A stretch of DNA of 64,000 nt from Dactylorhiza incarnata (GCA_033032865.1 JAWHQI010000040.1:12507001-12571000), one strand, 5' to 3'. Positions 12,340-23,776 are shown, counted from the stretch's first letter. A program made the numbers and translations. The notes: generated by a model not told the origin, from the sequence alone.

Positions 12340-13717
12340 TGTTGGAGTCTATGTTCCGCATCTCTTGGTTTGAGAATAACAAATACCGTGTTGTATTTGA
12401 TCTTGTATTTTGTATGTTTATAGTGTGCAGGTCATACAGGTACAAGCATACATTTAACGAAAATAAATGATGGGAGACATGCTGAAGCTCTCAAGTTAGA
12501 GCTATCATGAAGCGGTAACTCATACCGCTGGCGGTAGATGGGATGACAGCTGAAGACTGACGGCAGACGGATTCTTGACGGATGAAATGACTGATGCTAA
12601 AGCGGCGTGTTAGGTCTTAATGCAGTGCGGTAGTTGCACAATCCATTGCGGTTAGCACGTTCACCATGATGGCGGACACGTTGCAGCATGATAGCGGGCA
12701 CGACGCTAGCGCGGTGCGGTAGTACTATAATTGGCAGTAACTTTCAGAGTCTATTTAAAGGTTAGATCTCTCCTTCTTTTAAAAGAAAGAGCTCGCACAT
12801 CCATCAAAGCTACAACTCCGATTATTTTGAGAGAGGCTCGTCTCCAGACATTGAGAGAACTCCTTTGGGCTAACATGAAGATCAAAAGAAGATTTTGAAG
12901 GAAAAGGTTTACAGCGCATATTCAACACGAAGCGCGAACTCATCAAGAATGTCGATTTCCACGTCGCCTTCGTCTTCACCTTCAAAATTTCTTGGGGAGT
13001 TTTTCTTACATTATTTCTATTTTGTATTCTCTTTTATTTTATTTTTATATGACGGGTGTGAAGAAATCGTTTGGGGAAAAGTCGGATTCCGGGAAGGATT
13101 TCGTGGGAAATTCGTCGCGGTTATTGGCGACTAGGTCCTTGTGCGGCTTAGGGAGAATTTGTCGAGGTGTGTGTGGCGACTAGGTCTAGGGTTAGATCTA
13201 GGGGTGGCTCGAGGCCTCATCTGGGGAGAGATAGGCTAGAACCAATCGGTCCTTGGAAAAAAGATCGGTGAAACAACAAAAAAGGATTTTTTATATTCGC
13301 CTTGATTTCTAGCGCTATAATTGTGTAATTAATTTCTTATGAAATAAAATCATGTCTTTTATTGTTTCATTAAATTGATTTTATTTTCTTTTCTACAATG
13401 TTTTAAATTATATTTTCTGTCAAAAGCATTTAAGTAAAATATATTGCAAATTACTTTATCAAATCCACTCTTAGAATTTAATCTCTGTAGCTAATGTCGG
13501 GCGTTAACACTACCGCTTGCGATAGTGAAGAAATATTGAAATCCGATCTCTTTTAAAAGTAATATTCAATATAATCTAATCTGAGATATTAAAATATATT
13601 TTCCTATAAAATATACTGAAACTTCGGTCACAAACTCTGATGTTTTTAAATAAGATTTAAATTCCATAAAGCCCTTATTCACCCCCCCCCCCTGTAAGAG
13701 CGGCTAAAGATCTAACA
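12340..13717 (+). repeat. 3' LTR of the copia-derived element
   Basis: 1,378 bp, collinear with the 5' LTR from TGTTGGAGTCTATG to AAAGATCTAACA, with the TATA-like box near 12,751. The poly-C run is shorter here (11 C at 13,682-13,692). Confidence 0.93.
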
Positions 13718-14339
13718 AAAGTTATATTTCAAAATTCAAATGAGGTGTATTTGGACATTTTTGGATTTCAAAATGAGGTTGGTTTGAGATTTTCTATGGA
13801 ATTTAAAACGAGATACGAATCATGATTATTTGACGTCTTAGAATTTAAAATGGGCATTATATAAAATAAGGTTTATCCTTCTAAAGAACTTATAAGCACC
13901 AACTTATTCGGGAAGAAGTCTTACAGTCCTCCAATCATCTAAAAATGTGAATCTTACATTCAGAAATTAATGATGCTCATGTTTCTTTGGAGGGAAGAAT
14001 AGTTGTAAATCGATGTTGTAACTCAAGACAATTGGAAATATGAAGTCGGGATCTTATTCGAGGCAAAAATTTATAAGTCAGACCAAACTGAGCGGCTCGA
14101 GGTGTAAGCTCTCACAAATCTCAGGGACCTATTATTCCTAATCCCTCGGCACAGAAAAGATTATATTATTTTAGCATGTTAAAAGTTCTTTCGAATCATA
14201 AATACGAGGGTCTTTGCGGAAATGAGAAACTAACAGTATGGACACTAAATAGGATAATACCCCAACTCAAGTAAAGGGTTCTGGACCCTTCCGATATCCT
14301 AAATAACCTGTAATAAGATGATGGAATCTAATGTCTAAG

Positions 14340-14500
14340 AAGCCTCCTATGAACGGAGATGGAACAGAACTTTCCTTATATGAACGGAGATGGAATAGAA
14401 CTTTCATCCTATGAACGGAGATGTAACAGAACTTTCCTCCTATGAATGGAGATGGAACAGAACTTTTCTCCTATGAATGAGGATGGAATTGAAGCCTCCT
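14340..14500 (+). repeat. 31-bp tandem repeat, about 5 copies
   Basis: The unit is of the form tatgaacggagatggaacag followed by aactttcctcc. It lies in the downstream part of the 5.1-kb solo LTR. Confidence 0.85.
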
Positions 14501-16636
14501 AATAATAGAATGAAGGATTACTAACCCTTTTATTCTATTGTACTTTCTTTTACTCCAATCTCAAACTTGTCCAGTTCCATTCAGTACTTTATTTATTGTC
14601 CTTTCGGTTCAATTTCTTTCAAGTCCAACTCCAGTCTCGTACTAGTCTAGTTCATTTCATTATTTTATTGCAGCCATCAGTTCAGTACTTTTACAGTTCA
14701 ACATTTCATTTTTGCAACTTATTCTGGTGGCACTTTTCCTTACCGCACTTAATTAAATGCAATTTATTGTTGCTGCATTTCTAGCTCGGGCCCTGCTTCG
14801 ACGGGCAGTTAATCTTCTGGTAGAGCATTAGTTAGGGATAACCGAGAGTTGAGTTATTCCTCCAGGGTTAGCCCCAAATAATATGCCCCACGCTCGCTTC
14901 TCTCCTTAACCCAGGGATGAGTAGCATGTTTCTTTAAGGAGGCCGCCCGCCCGAATTAGTTAATGTCAAGTAAGGCAAGCCGTCGTAGACCCGAAATGCA
15001 CTTCTTATTAATATTGAAATGTTTGTAAAATTGCTTACGGTAGAAAGTGGTGGGTCAGTCACGCTCGCAGTCTGTACGTACCGGTGCAGGAAGGTTGATG
15101 AATCTAGGCAATATGGAGATGTGCACATCGGGAGGTCGGTTGTGTCTTATATGCCCCGCTGGGTCCCTCTGCTGGTTGGCCCAATTCTGTTTTTTCCAGA
15201 CGTCTCCTACATCTAAGAGTACATGGGGTTGTACAATGGGGCATGGGTAGTGCGGTACGTTCACACTCAGAAATGGCAAAACGGGCCACTGTCATCGGCA
15301 ACCACATTGGTGAGGCCCGCGGGGTTCACTACCCTGCCAGAAGAGAAGCGCTCCAAACTATGTCGACATAGCGTGAGTTGGCGGGTTATGAACACCTGCG
15401 ACTTTACTACAAATTGGGAGTACCAGTTGATGGTTCAACTACTAGCTGAACTATTCTTATACATATATATGATTGTCTATATCACTATAGTTCCCAATCA
15501 TTTATATGATGTTAACTCCTATTTGCTTCGGCTATTTACTTATTGTTTTGGTGCTTAGGCTCGTCTCCAGGATATGGATCCGAGGAGGAGATGTGTTTCT
15601 ACTTAGCTCTATGAATAATGGTTTATTATATAACTGTTCACAGGAGACGAAGCACCGCGAAGTCCAGTTACCGCATGACGGTATACCAGCAGTTGAGACC
15701 ACCAAACCAGCGACACCCCCATCAACTCCTGACTTTCAAGACGTGAGTTTTCCTTAGCAAGAAGAATAGCAGAGAGTTCTAGCTATAGTCTTGTAGAGCC
15801 TATGAGACGGTTATGTATAAATAAGGGATACGCTCTTTTGCGTATATATACATATGTCCAGTTCGTCTTCCTTATGATTGCTTCCGCATTGTGTTCTAAT
15901 GTGATGTGTTATGTTTCCTTGCCTGGCAAGGCGATCATCCAGTGCTCAATTGAGTGGGCCATTGCCACTCGAAGAGTGTCGAGTGGCCGTCTTGGGAAGT
16001 AAGACCCTCCTCCTCCGACCCAGGAGCTAGTTTGGGGGGGACCTTACACGGCCTTGGCCGCACCCCCCGCTGCAGCCCCTATGGGGGTGCGGCCGGCTGT
16101 GGCCGTCCTTAGCTGCACTCCCTGAGGGGTGTGCGACCGGCCATGGCCGCACCCCTCAAGAGGGGTCCGACTCTATGGTTTTGGCCACACCCTGTAAGGA
16201 TGGGGTGCGGCCTTAGCGACTATGGACGCTCCCCGCAAAGGGTGCCTGGGCTCAGCCGGTGCCGCACCAGGTAGGAGAGGCGGGGGGCGGACGAGGTGCG
16301 CGGTGAGTCCGGCGGCGAGGCCTGGTGGCGGTGAAGAGAGAGAGAGGGAGAGAGAGGTATGTGCATGCCTCGTAGAGAGAGAGAGAGAGAGTGGGTTGGA
16401 TGGAGAGAGAGAGTGGGGGTTGTAGTTACACCCATGATGGGGTATGTTTATCCCCATAGGGGTGCGGTTAGCATGTGCTTGTACGTGCATTTCGGTAGCT
16501 ATTTGGAGGTCCAAAGGGATTCAAAATTACACAAGAATGGGCATGTTGGAATCGTATTGGCGAGCCGGTCGAGCTCGCGGTGAAAAATCACAATTTCGAC
16601 CGGGTTCGACCAAGTCTGTTTTGGGGAACCCCATCA

Positions 16637-16653
16637 AATGCCCCCATTTTTTG
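16637..16653 (-). other. Polypurine tract of the gag-only Ty3 element
   Basis: On the minus strand AAAAAATGGGGGCATT runs directly into the LTR start TGATGGGG, the expected place for the plus-strand primer. Confidence 0.7.
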
Positions 16654-16984
16654 GAGATCGCTTTTTGTAGAAAATGAGTTCAAAAATTTTTCTGATAAAC
16701 GTATATCTTCGGATGTTCGGGCTTGTTTAGGTGAGTTGTTTTGGCTTGCGTGGTTATGAACGTGTCGAAATTTGCCATTTGGTCTCAGTGTCGAAGGTTG
16801 TCGTTTGGTTGGTGGAAACTTGTTGCTTAGCGTAGGTACCGAAGTTATCCGTTGGTGTTAGCATTGGAGGCTGTGGCGTGCCTACCACTTAGCGTGTAGG
16901 GCTCGTCCTCCCTCACTGATGGTTGTTGAGTTTGTTTTCTCACAAATTTGTTTTTGGTAGAAGCGGCGCTGCAGGGGGGGCTCG

Positions 16985-17590
16985 GATAGCTTGATGGCGA
17001 GGTTCCTCGACGATTCAGTGGCGAGATGACGCAGCAGCGCGATGGAAAGAGGCCCAAGCAGTGTTGTGGCGAGATGCAATAACATCGCGGTGGCAATATG
17101 CCCAAGCAGTGCGATGGCGAGATGCCCACGCAGCGCGGTGGCGAGATGCCCTAGCAGCATGGTGGCGAGACCCCCATGCAACGCGGTGGCAAGATGCCCA
17201 AGCAGTGTGGTGTTGAGATACCAAGCAACGCTGTGGCGAGAAGCCCAAGCAGCGCAGTGGCGAGATGCCCAAGCAGCGCGGCGGCGAGATATCCAAGCAG
17301 CACGGTGATGAGACGCCCAAGCAATGCGATGGCGAGACTCCCAAGCAGCGTGGTGGTGAGATGCAAAAGCAGTGGGGTGGTGAGATGCCCAAGCAGCACG
17401 GTGGAGAGATACCCAAACAGCGTGATGGCGAGAAGGCCAAGCAGCGCGGTGGCGAGATGCCCAAACTGCGCGGTGGCGAGAGGCCCAAACTGCGCGGTGG
17501 CGAGATGACCAAGCAGCGCGGCGGCGAGACGCCTAAGAAGTGCGGTGGCGAGATGCCCAAGCAGCCCGGTGGCGAGATTGTCTTTTGGGA
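16985..17590 (-). repeat. 24-bp tandem array in the interior of the gag-only element
   Basis: About twenty-five imperfect copies of gcagcgcggtggcgagatgc followed by ccaa. The period is a multiple of three, which leaves long open frames on both strands (for example 17,015-17,611 minus and 17,265-17,684 plus) with repeats such as ISPPRCLG. These are by-products of the array rather than recognisable proteins. The array sits between the polypurine tract and the end of gag, where pol would be in a complete element. Confidence 0.9.
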
Positions 17591-17928
17591 AGACTTAGTT
17601 AAGATTGTCATCCTCAGCGCATATCCTCCACTCGCAGGAGGCCTTTCTCATCACCACATTGGCGGGTTTGCTACTTGGTGTTAGTACCAAAGGTCGTAGC
17701 CTTAACTTTCTTAGCCTCACTTCAGGAAATTAGTATTGCTAATAGAGCCAAAAAGTAACTACAGTAATCTTAAATATACAATAAATACATGTGCACAAGT
17801 ACAATCTTGCAGTTTACTGTTTAAAAGCAAAAAATTGGAAGAAGCAAAAAATGGAAATCGATGATAAATGAAACGCGGGCTGTACGCCCTCTACTAGGAG
17901 GAAAGTTCTCATGCCCGATACCTCTGGC

Positions 17929-19242
17929 TCATCCGTGTTGGGGTACGTTGTTTCCCTCTACTGGGTTGTCAGCCTGAGGTTCGTGCTGTTTCGGGACATG
18001 GTTTAGTAAAAACCTTCCGAGGAGGCCTTCTCGGACAAGACGCTCGATTTCCTCCTTCAACCGGTTGCATCCTTCAGTACTGTGTCCATGCTCGTGATGG
18101 AAGTTGCAATATTGCGACTGGCTTCCTCTGTTCGGTGCAAGCGGCTCGGGACTGCAAAGCATGTTGCTATCACGGATGGCAAGGAGAACGTTAGCTCTAG
18201 TAGTGTTCAGGGGAGTGTAGTCGTGATGCTGGCGAGATCCTCGGACTTGGTTGGGGTTGTCGTGATGCTTGTTGTTCTTACTAGGAACCGACTGCGGTGG
18301 TGGCTCCTCCCTATTCCTCTTCGATCTCACCTCAAACTTCTAACGGTGTGCTTCAATTGCCTCATCAACTACAATCTGGGCCTCGACTCGTTGAACGAGG
18401 TCTGGGTAGCTGGGCATAGTTTCCCGCATTAGTGCAGAGTAGAAGCCACCGGTGCGGAGCCCTCCAAGAAAAACTCCTCATATAAGCTCGGGGTCCACCC
18501 CTGGAATTTGTCGTGCCTCAATAGTGAAGCGGCAGAAGAAGTCCTTGAGGGTCTCTCCCTCACTCTGGCGTATTCCTAAAAGGTGGGAGGGGTCCCGGAC
18601 GGTTCTGAGGTTGGCGATGAATTGGTCGGTGAATCACTGAATTAGTTCTACAAAATTATTGATGACTCCTTCTCTCAGAGAGTAGAACAAAGTGCTTGTG
18701 TGTCCCTTTAGTATTGTCGGGAACACTTGGCACAATAGTTGATCAGTGGCATTGTAAATCCTAATGATGCTGGTGAAGTGGCAGATGTGCTCTATCAGAT
18801 CGTTTGTTCCACCAAACGTCTCAATGTTCGGGAGCTTGAAGCCGTCTGACATTGGATGTTTCAAGACCTCAGGTGCTAACGGTGAGTCGTGGTGGAGAGG
18901 GCGGCGGGCAAGAGCGGCCCGTCGCCCGACTTGTCTGTATTCATCGGCGATCATGCCTTGAATTTCCTCGCGAGTGAGCCTTCCTATTGCATGCTCAAAG
19001 TCTGCCGCTTCCGAGCGATGGTGGTGATGATGAGCTTCATGTTCTCCGGCCTGACAGGCTGGGCGCGTTGAGCTGGACGCATTTGAGAACTCTTCTTATG
19101 GAATGTGGTGCTCTCGAGCAAAGTGCTCGGCCAGAGCGCGAGCTGGATGAGGCAGACTGCCTCGCTCGGGGGCAGGATTAGGTGCTCGTGACGCTCCTCT
19201 GTTCCTTATGAGCATGAGTATCTCAATTTGTAGTTCTTCCAT
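17929..19242 (-). pseudogene. Ty3 gag (capsid and zinc knuckle), broken
   Basis: Read on the minus strand from an ATG near 19,240 (MEELQIEIL). The capsid part (18,634-18,954) has FKLPNIETFGGTNDLIEH and CQVFPTILKGHTSTLF, the usual retrotransposon gag pattern. A TGA near 18,632 interrupts it. The following stretch (about 18,330-18,630) contains RQSEGETLKDFF and EARQIPGVDPELI, typical of the second half of gag. The last frame (17,929-18,330) has the zinc knuckle YCNFHHEHGHSTEGCNRLK (C-x2-H-x4-H-x4-C type), followed by EEIERLVREGLLGRFL. An additional stop (TAA) breaks the N-terminal part near 19,100. No protease frame follows. It would have packaged the element's RNA. Confidence 0.88.
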
Positions 19243-19463
19243 TTGGCGCAAGCGTCCCTCCAATGCCACAATGGGTGCATTTGCGTCTTCTCCAGCGAGA
19301 GGCGCGTGGATGGGCGATTAGGAAGGAGCTGGATCGACGTGCCCCCGAAGGACCGATTCCTCAGTAGTGCGGGTAGCTTTCCATGCCATTGGTGCTTGTC
19401 ACGAGTATCGTTGTGTTGCAGATACTGTCTTCAAAGTCTTTATAGAGTTTGGGGGAACACTTT

Positions 19464-19479
19464 CCCACAGACGGCGCCA
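19464..19479 (-). promoter_or_regulatory. Primer-binding site of the gag-only element
   Basis: On the minus strand TGGCGCCGTCTGTGGG starts six bases inside the 5' LTR. TGGCGCCGTCTGTGGG-type sites are common in plant Ty3 elements. The priming tRNA was not determined. Confidence 0.75.
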
Positions 19480-19485
19480 AAATAT

Positions 19486-21330
19486 TGTGGGTCACTCGAC
19501 GCTCTAGTAGGCCGGTCGAATTGACCCACCTTAGCCCATGAGCGAGCCGAGCACACAAACAGTCAATGAGAGAGTTACTAAATGACAAGAAGACTTTTTA
19601 TCGTGGAAAACCCAGAAAGGGTGAAAACCACGCGGTCGGAGCTGTGCCAACCAAATTCCACTATCTTTTGGTTCTTTAAAATTGAAAGCTGAGAACTCAA
19701 GCGCGACAGACCACTTCTCGTTACAATGGTAGAGAAAGAAAACCTCGAGGGTGACAGGCCACCTCTCGAGAGACTAATTACTTTTCAGGGAACGAAAGTG
19801 AGATTCTCGAGTCGCCTTTCGTAGCTTGAAGGATTCCCAACCCGCTTAGAGGACTATCTTCCAAAGCGAAGGAAAATCTTCAAAGACATGAATGAGACCT
19901 TCGAAGGCTCGAAGAAGATCTTCGAAGATTCGAAGAGGATCTTCGAAGATCGAAGGAGATCTTCAAGCGCCGAGGGAGAATTCCAATTAAATCTTCAAAG
20001 GAGCTCTCTCGGGCATCGAAGACAAGGTATCTTGAAATGAAGGCTCTGGGCTCCTCTTAAGGCCATGGGCAGGGGTAGCCCAGTAATTTTGTCATTGTAA
20101 CCACCGTAACCACCTAATAGGCGAATCACGCTGGTCGATTTGGTGCACACTGATCACCACTTTTTGGATATTCCCGTCTTGCCTCCCGGGCAGTTCGGTC
20201 AGCTTGGGCAGCTTTGTTGATGGCGTTAAGCGCAATGAACTAGACCTGCAATCTAGGAAATCAGGAAAGGTTAACTACCGCACGCGTCGTGAACACGGAT
20301 GCATTCTGAGAGCGCAACGAACATGGAAGCATTCTGAGCGTGCGGTGAGCGTGGAGGTGTTCTGAGCGCGTGGTGAGCGCAGAGGCATTCTGAGCGCGTG
20401 GTGAGGGCGGAGGCATTCTGAGCGCGCGGTGATCACGAAGGCATTCTGAGCGCGCGGTGAGCACGGAGGTGTTCTGAGCGCGCAGTGAGCACGGATGCGT
20501 TCAGAGCGCATGGTAAGCACGGAGGCATTCGTAGTGTGCGGTGAGCGCGCAGGCGTTCTAAGCGCGCAGTGAGCATGAAGGCGTTCTGAGCGCGTCGTGA
20601 ACTTTGAAGCATTCAACGCGCATCGTGAACTTGGACCCAAACAAAGTAGTCGAGCAATGTTGGGGAGGTACGACCAAAAGAGGGAGAGCACACCCCACTA
20701 ACGGGGGTGCTCCCTTGTCCGCACCCCTTAGGGGACGATGGGTTCGGCTTTTGTCGTACCCCCTAATGTGGGTGGCCTCACCACCCAAGGGGGTGCGTTT
20801 TGGCCGCAACCCCCCCCCCCCCCCCCCGACACCCCACCTAAAGGGGGAATGCGGCTTGGCCGCACCACTATGGGGGGTGCGGGTTTGGCTACACTTTGGC
20901 GACTTGCTCACACACCCAAGGGGGTGCAGCCTTGGCCGCACCCCGCGAGGGGGAGGTGCGTGCTTTGGCTCGGCCGGTGCCATGCCGGGTAGGTGCGGTG
21001 GGGGGCCTGCGAGGTGCGCGGCGAGGCTTGGTGGCGATGAAAAGAGAGAGGGAGAGAGAGGTACGTGCATGCCTCATAGAGAGAGAGTGGGTTTGAGGGA
21101 GAGAGAGGGGGGTTGCGGTTACCCCCCATGATGGGGTATGTTTACACCCACTGGTGAACTGTTAGCGTGTACGCGTATGTGCATTTCGGTGGTTATTTGG
21201 AGGACCAAAGGGACTCGGAATTACGTGAGAATGAGCCTTTTGGAATCGTATCCGCGAGTCAGTCGAGGTCGCGGTGAAAAACCACAGGTTCGAACGGATT
21301 CGACCAGGTCTTTTTTGGGGAACCCCATCA
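19486..21330 (-). repeat. Right (5') LTR of the gag-only Ty3 element
   Basis: 1,845 bp, TGTGGGTCACTCGAC to AACCCCATCA. It holds a purine-rich GAAGATCTTCGAAG block (19,860-19,970), the 28-bp array (20,280-20,640), the GGTGCGG block with 17 C (20,811-20,827) and an AGAGAG tract (21,040-21,110). The order matches the left LTR. Confidence 0.92.
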
Positions 21331-22720
21331 ACTATATATCAAAGTGGGTAGAGGCAGAGGCGGTAGTGACTAATGATGCTAGGACTGTTTTGAATTGTAT
21401 TCATAAAAATATATTTTTTCGATTTGGTGCGCCGAGAACAATAATTAGCGATGGTGACAGTCACTTTTTTAATAAGCAGTTTACTTCGTTATTAAAGCGT
21501 TTTGGTTCATCATAAAATTTCTTTAGCATACCATCCTCAAATTTGCGGGCGAGTGGAAGTTTCCAACAGGGACCATAAGCGTATAATTGAAAAGTCGATT
21601 CATTCGAATTGAAAGGATTGGGCGAAAAAGGTGGATGATGCCTTATGGGCTTACAAAACAGCTTTCAAAACACCCATTAGAATGCCCCCCCCCCCCCCCC
21701 CCTTTCAACTTGTTTACGGAAAGTCATGACATCTCCCTATTGAGCGTGAACACAAGGCTTTGTGGGCCATGAAAATGCTGAATATGGATTTCACCGTCGC
21801 CGCTAGGGGTGCAACTCGGATCGGTTCGGTTCAGTTCCACCCAAAATCAAGAACCGACCCATATAGATTCAGTTCTAAATTTTTGGAACCGGAACCGACC
21901 CACGGTCCTAAAGTATAGAACTGGATCCGAACCGTTCACTTCGGTTTGGTTCCGGTTCGGTTCTCGGTTCTATTCATGTCTCAACATAATTAAAAAATAA
22001 CTCTTCTAACTACCAATGTCTCAAAATAATTGAATCATGTCTCTCTATAACATTGAAGTCATACAACTACAGGAGTTCAAAAATTATTTTCTTTAGTAAT
22101 ACGACTATATTCTCAATCATATTATCATATGAAGTCATACGACTATAACCGCTGTCTCAAAAAAAATTATTTAGAATTGATTTTCGGTTCTCGGATCGGT
22201 TCTGGGTACCCGACCTGTGGAACCGGGAACCGAACCGAATGGTCGGTTCTTTTATTATGGGAACCGGACCCGAACCGAACCTTTTTGGAACCGACACGAA
22301 CCATTCGGTTCGGTTCTCGGTTCTTTGGTTATTTTTGCACACCTAAACAAGCGTCTACTTCAATTAAATGACCTAGAGGAATTCAGTAAGCTATCTTACG
22401 AGAATGCGCGTATTTATAAAGAAAGGACAAAATGGGGGCAAGATTGGCACATTATACCTAAAGATTTCAAGCCCAAAGATCATGTACTGTAAAAATAACT
22501 CCCGTCTTCGACTCTTTCCTGCAAAGCTGAAATCCTGAAGGAGCAGTCCTTTCACAGTTATCAATGTTTCTTCGTTTGGTGCCATTGAAATCCGTGGAGA
22601 AAATGAGGGAACATTCAAGGTAAATGGCCACCGATTGAAGATCTACGATGGTGGCACCGTGGCAGAGGAATGTCAAACCATTGATTTGATCGATCCTGTA
22701 GTTTAGTCATCTTTTGGTCT
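21331..22720 (+). pseudogene. Athila-like pol, integrase core to C-terminus
   Basis: Resumes the frame broken at 1,104. YISKWVEAEAVVTNDA and PRTIISDGDSHFFNKQF carry core acidic residues of the integrase. A poly-C run of 18 (21,685-21,702) lies where the frame should read TPIGMSPYRLVYGK-like sequence. After the MITE at 21,804-22,345 the frame goes on with KRLLQLNDLEEF and ENARIYKERTK, the usual tail of Athila-type integrase. The last part, near 22,590-22,700, reads as FKVNGHRLKIYDGG and stops at 22,703. Several frameshifts are present. Confidence 0.85.
21804..22345. mobile_element. hAT-like MITE rich in GGTTCGGTTC / GAACCGAACC
   Basis: 542 bp with ends TAGGGGTGCAA and TTGCACACCTA, imperfect 11-bp inverted repeats. 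Both halves are packed with ggttcggttc and gaaccgaacc, so much of the element can fold back. It interrupts the Athila frame between TVAA and KRLLQLN. I could not see a clean 8-bp duplication (flanks gtcgccgc and aacaagcg), so the superfamily rests on the ends and composition. Confidence 0.7.
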
Positions 22721-22729
22721 TTTTGTTTA

Positions 22730-22800
22730 GGCAAAATTTTCTCTGCGCTCACCGCAGGAATTCATTCTGCGATAATAAATACCGCCGGGCCCACCCAATT
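22730..22800 (+). repeat. Left terminal inverted repeat of the MULE
   Basis: GGCAAAATTTTCTCTGCGC through the tract ending CCGGGCCCACCC is matched in reverse complement at 26,140-26,213 with a few differences. Confidence 0.92.
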
Positions 22801-22861
22801 TCCTTCCCTTCATTCCCGCTGAAACCCAGCTGGGGCGCGAAACACTCCAGGCTCGTCTGCG

Positions 22862-23000
22862 AACCCCTTTAGCTCCGTCGAATCCATTAAGCTCCGGTGA
22901 AATCCATTTAGCTCCGGTGAAACCCTAACTCTCCGGCGAACCCCTTTAGCTCCGGCGAACCCCTTTAGCTCCGGCGAACCCATTAAACTCCGGCGAAACC
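22862..23000 (+). repeat. About 19-bp tandem repeat near the MULE left end
   Basis: Six or so copies of ctttagctccggcgaaccc, varying in the middle. It lies between the inverted repeat and the FAR1-like frame, so it may be leader sequence. Confidence 0.8.
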
Positions 23001-23199
23001 CTTGTCCAACTTATTTCCTTCCCTTCTTTCCCGGTGAAACCCAGCTAGAGCGCGAAACACTTGTTAGTTAGTTTTTTGGCCACGGAGATACTTTCATAAC
23101 CTCATATGATGTCGCTAGACAAAGTAGATGATAGGGATGATAATGTTGGCACTGTAAGTCGTTCGATTCATTTGTTGTGATTTTCAATGTTCTACTTAG

Positions 23200-23760
23200 T
23201 GACTTGAATCATACTGTTCAGTAACTGTATTGAACTGTATTAAGTGAGTATTATTATTTATATGTCCAACTATTTTCCACTGTACTTTGACTGTATTTCT
23301 TATTACAATTTTAATAGTTCAGTAACTGTATTATTAATGTAAGTAACACTTTATTCCTTGAATTAGTCTCAGTTGTTGTGATTTCCAATGTTCTACTTTC
23401 ATGTTTGTAGTTTGAAGGTAGTATTGAACTGTATTAAGTGTGTATTTTTATTTATAACTCCAACTGTATTCAACTGTATTTTGACTGTATATTGTAATAC
23501 AATTATAACAGTATATTTACTTTATTATCAATGTAACGACTGTATTCCTTCTTTTAGTCCTTTTTTTCTAATCATTTGTTGTTATTGTCAATACTCTGCT
23601 TAGTTAATCGAATCTTAATTAACTCATGTTTGTTGTGTGTAGGTATTACTGAACATGTATTGAGTGTGTATTTTTATTTATAACTCCAATTGTATTCAAC
23701 TGTATTTTTATTTACTTTATTTTTTATGTAAAGTAAGACTGTATTCAGACTTTAATATTT
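23200..23760. repeat. ACTGTATT-rich region of the MULE
   Basis: Many loose copies of aactgtattaagtg, caactgtatt and gactgtat in AT-rich DNA upstream of the FAR1-like frame. A related tandem array in inverse orientation lies at 25,310-25,640, so the two flanks of the MULE interior resemble each other. Confidence 0.6.
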
Positions 23761-23776
23761 TTCTTTATTCCTTTAG

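Larger units (their letters stand above)
5526..13717 (+). mobile_element. Non-autonomous Ty1/copia-derived LTR retrotransposon, 8.2 kb
   Basis: LTRs at 5,526-6,925 and 12,340-13,717 begin TGTTGGAGTCTATG and end AAAGATCYAACA. A perfect duplication AAAGT flanks the element (5,521-5,525 and 13,718-13,722). The interior has a broken copia-type gag and a coiled-coil frame, then about 4.4 kb without coding sequence and a polypurine tract (aaaaaggggagat, 12,327-12,339). I find no pol. Two relatives lie at 28,262-49,945 (minus) and 27,481-53,360 (plus) and share blocks such as the stretch near 9,640-9,850. The copies agree in non-coding interior, so this is a family that spread as a long, largely non-coding element. 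Confidence 0.93.
2760..16048 (+). mobile_element. Large solo LTR (chromovirus-like, TGTAACA...TTACA), split by a copia-like element
   Basis: Begins TGTAACATCCC and ends GGACCTTACA. It is flanked by a perfect 5-bp duplication CGGCC (2,755-2,759 and 16,049-16,053) inside the LTR of the gag-only element. After removing the nested element at 5,526-13,717 it is about 5.1 kb. The two remaining pieces (2,760-5,525 and 13,723-16,048) are not copies of each other and hold no gag or pol, so a single LTR left by recombination is the simplest reading. A TATA-like box at 4,222 sets the plus orientation. TGTAACA...TTACA ends are common among chromovirus LTRs; the lineage is inferred. Confidence 0.8.
1105..16636 (-). 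repeat. Left (3') LTR of the gag-only Ty3 element, split by a solo LTR
   Basis: The LTR sequence runs 1,105-2,759 and resumes at 16,054-16,636 after the 2,760-16,048 insertion and its duplicated CGGCC. Without the insertion it is about 2.24 kb, against 1.85 kb for the right LTR. The difference lies mainly in the tandem 28-bp array and the GGTGCGG-rich block. The end (CCCCATCA at 16,629-16,636) matches the right LTR end at 21,323-21,330, and the AGAGAG-rich part at 16,335-16,420 matches 21,040-21,110. Confidence 0.88.
1105..21330 (-). mobile_element. Non-autonomous gag-only Ty3 LTR retrotransposon (TR-GAG type), inserted in the Athila integrase
   Basis: The element starts TGTTGCGGGTCACTCG and ends GGGGAACCCCATCA, and is flanked by a perfect 5-bp duplication ACTAT (1,100-1,104 and 21,331-21,335). 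The integrase frame on both sides rejoins across it. Two LTRs are present: the right one (19,486-21,330) is the 5' LTR on the minus strand, and the left one (1,105-16,636) is the 3' LTR, split by a later insertion. The interior (16,637-19,485) is only about 2.8 kb. It holds a primer-binding site, a gag gene, a 24-bp tandem array and a polypurine tract. I see no protease, RT or integrase, so it would have needed proteins from a related element. Gag-only elements of this kind are known as TR-GAG. The size without nested DNA is about 6.9 kb. Confidence 0.92.

Noticed and set aside
15223..15757. Open frames in the downstream part of the solo LTR
   Set aside because: No similarity to known families; inside an LTR defined by its ends and duplication.
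16985..17590. Possible CRISPR-like array
   Set aside because: Head-to-tail tandem repeats without unique spacers, in a plant retrotransposon.
17015..17684. 198- and 139-codon open frames with ISPPRCLG / GGEMPKQR repeats
   Set aside because: Product of a 24-bp tandem array whose period is a multiple of three; frames are open on both strands and have no domain.
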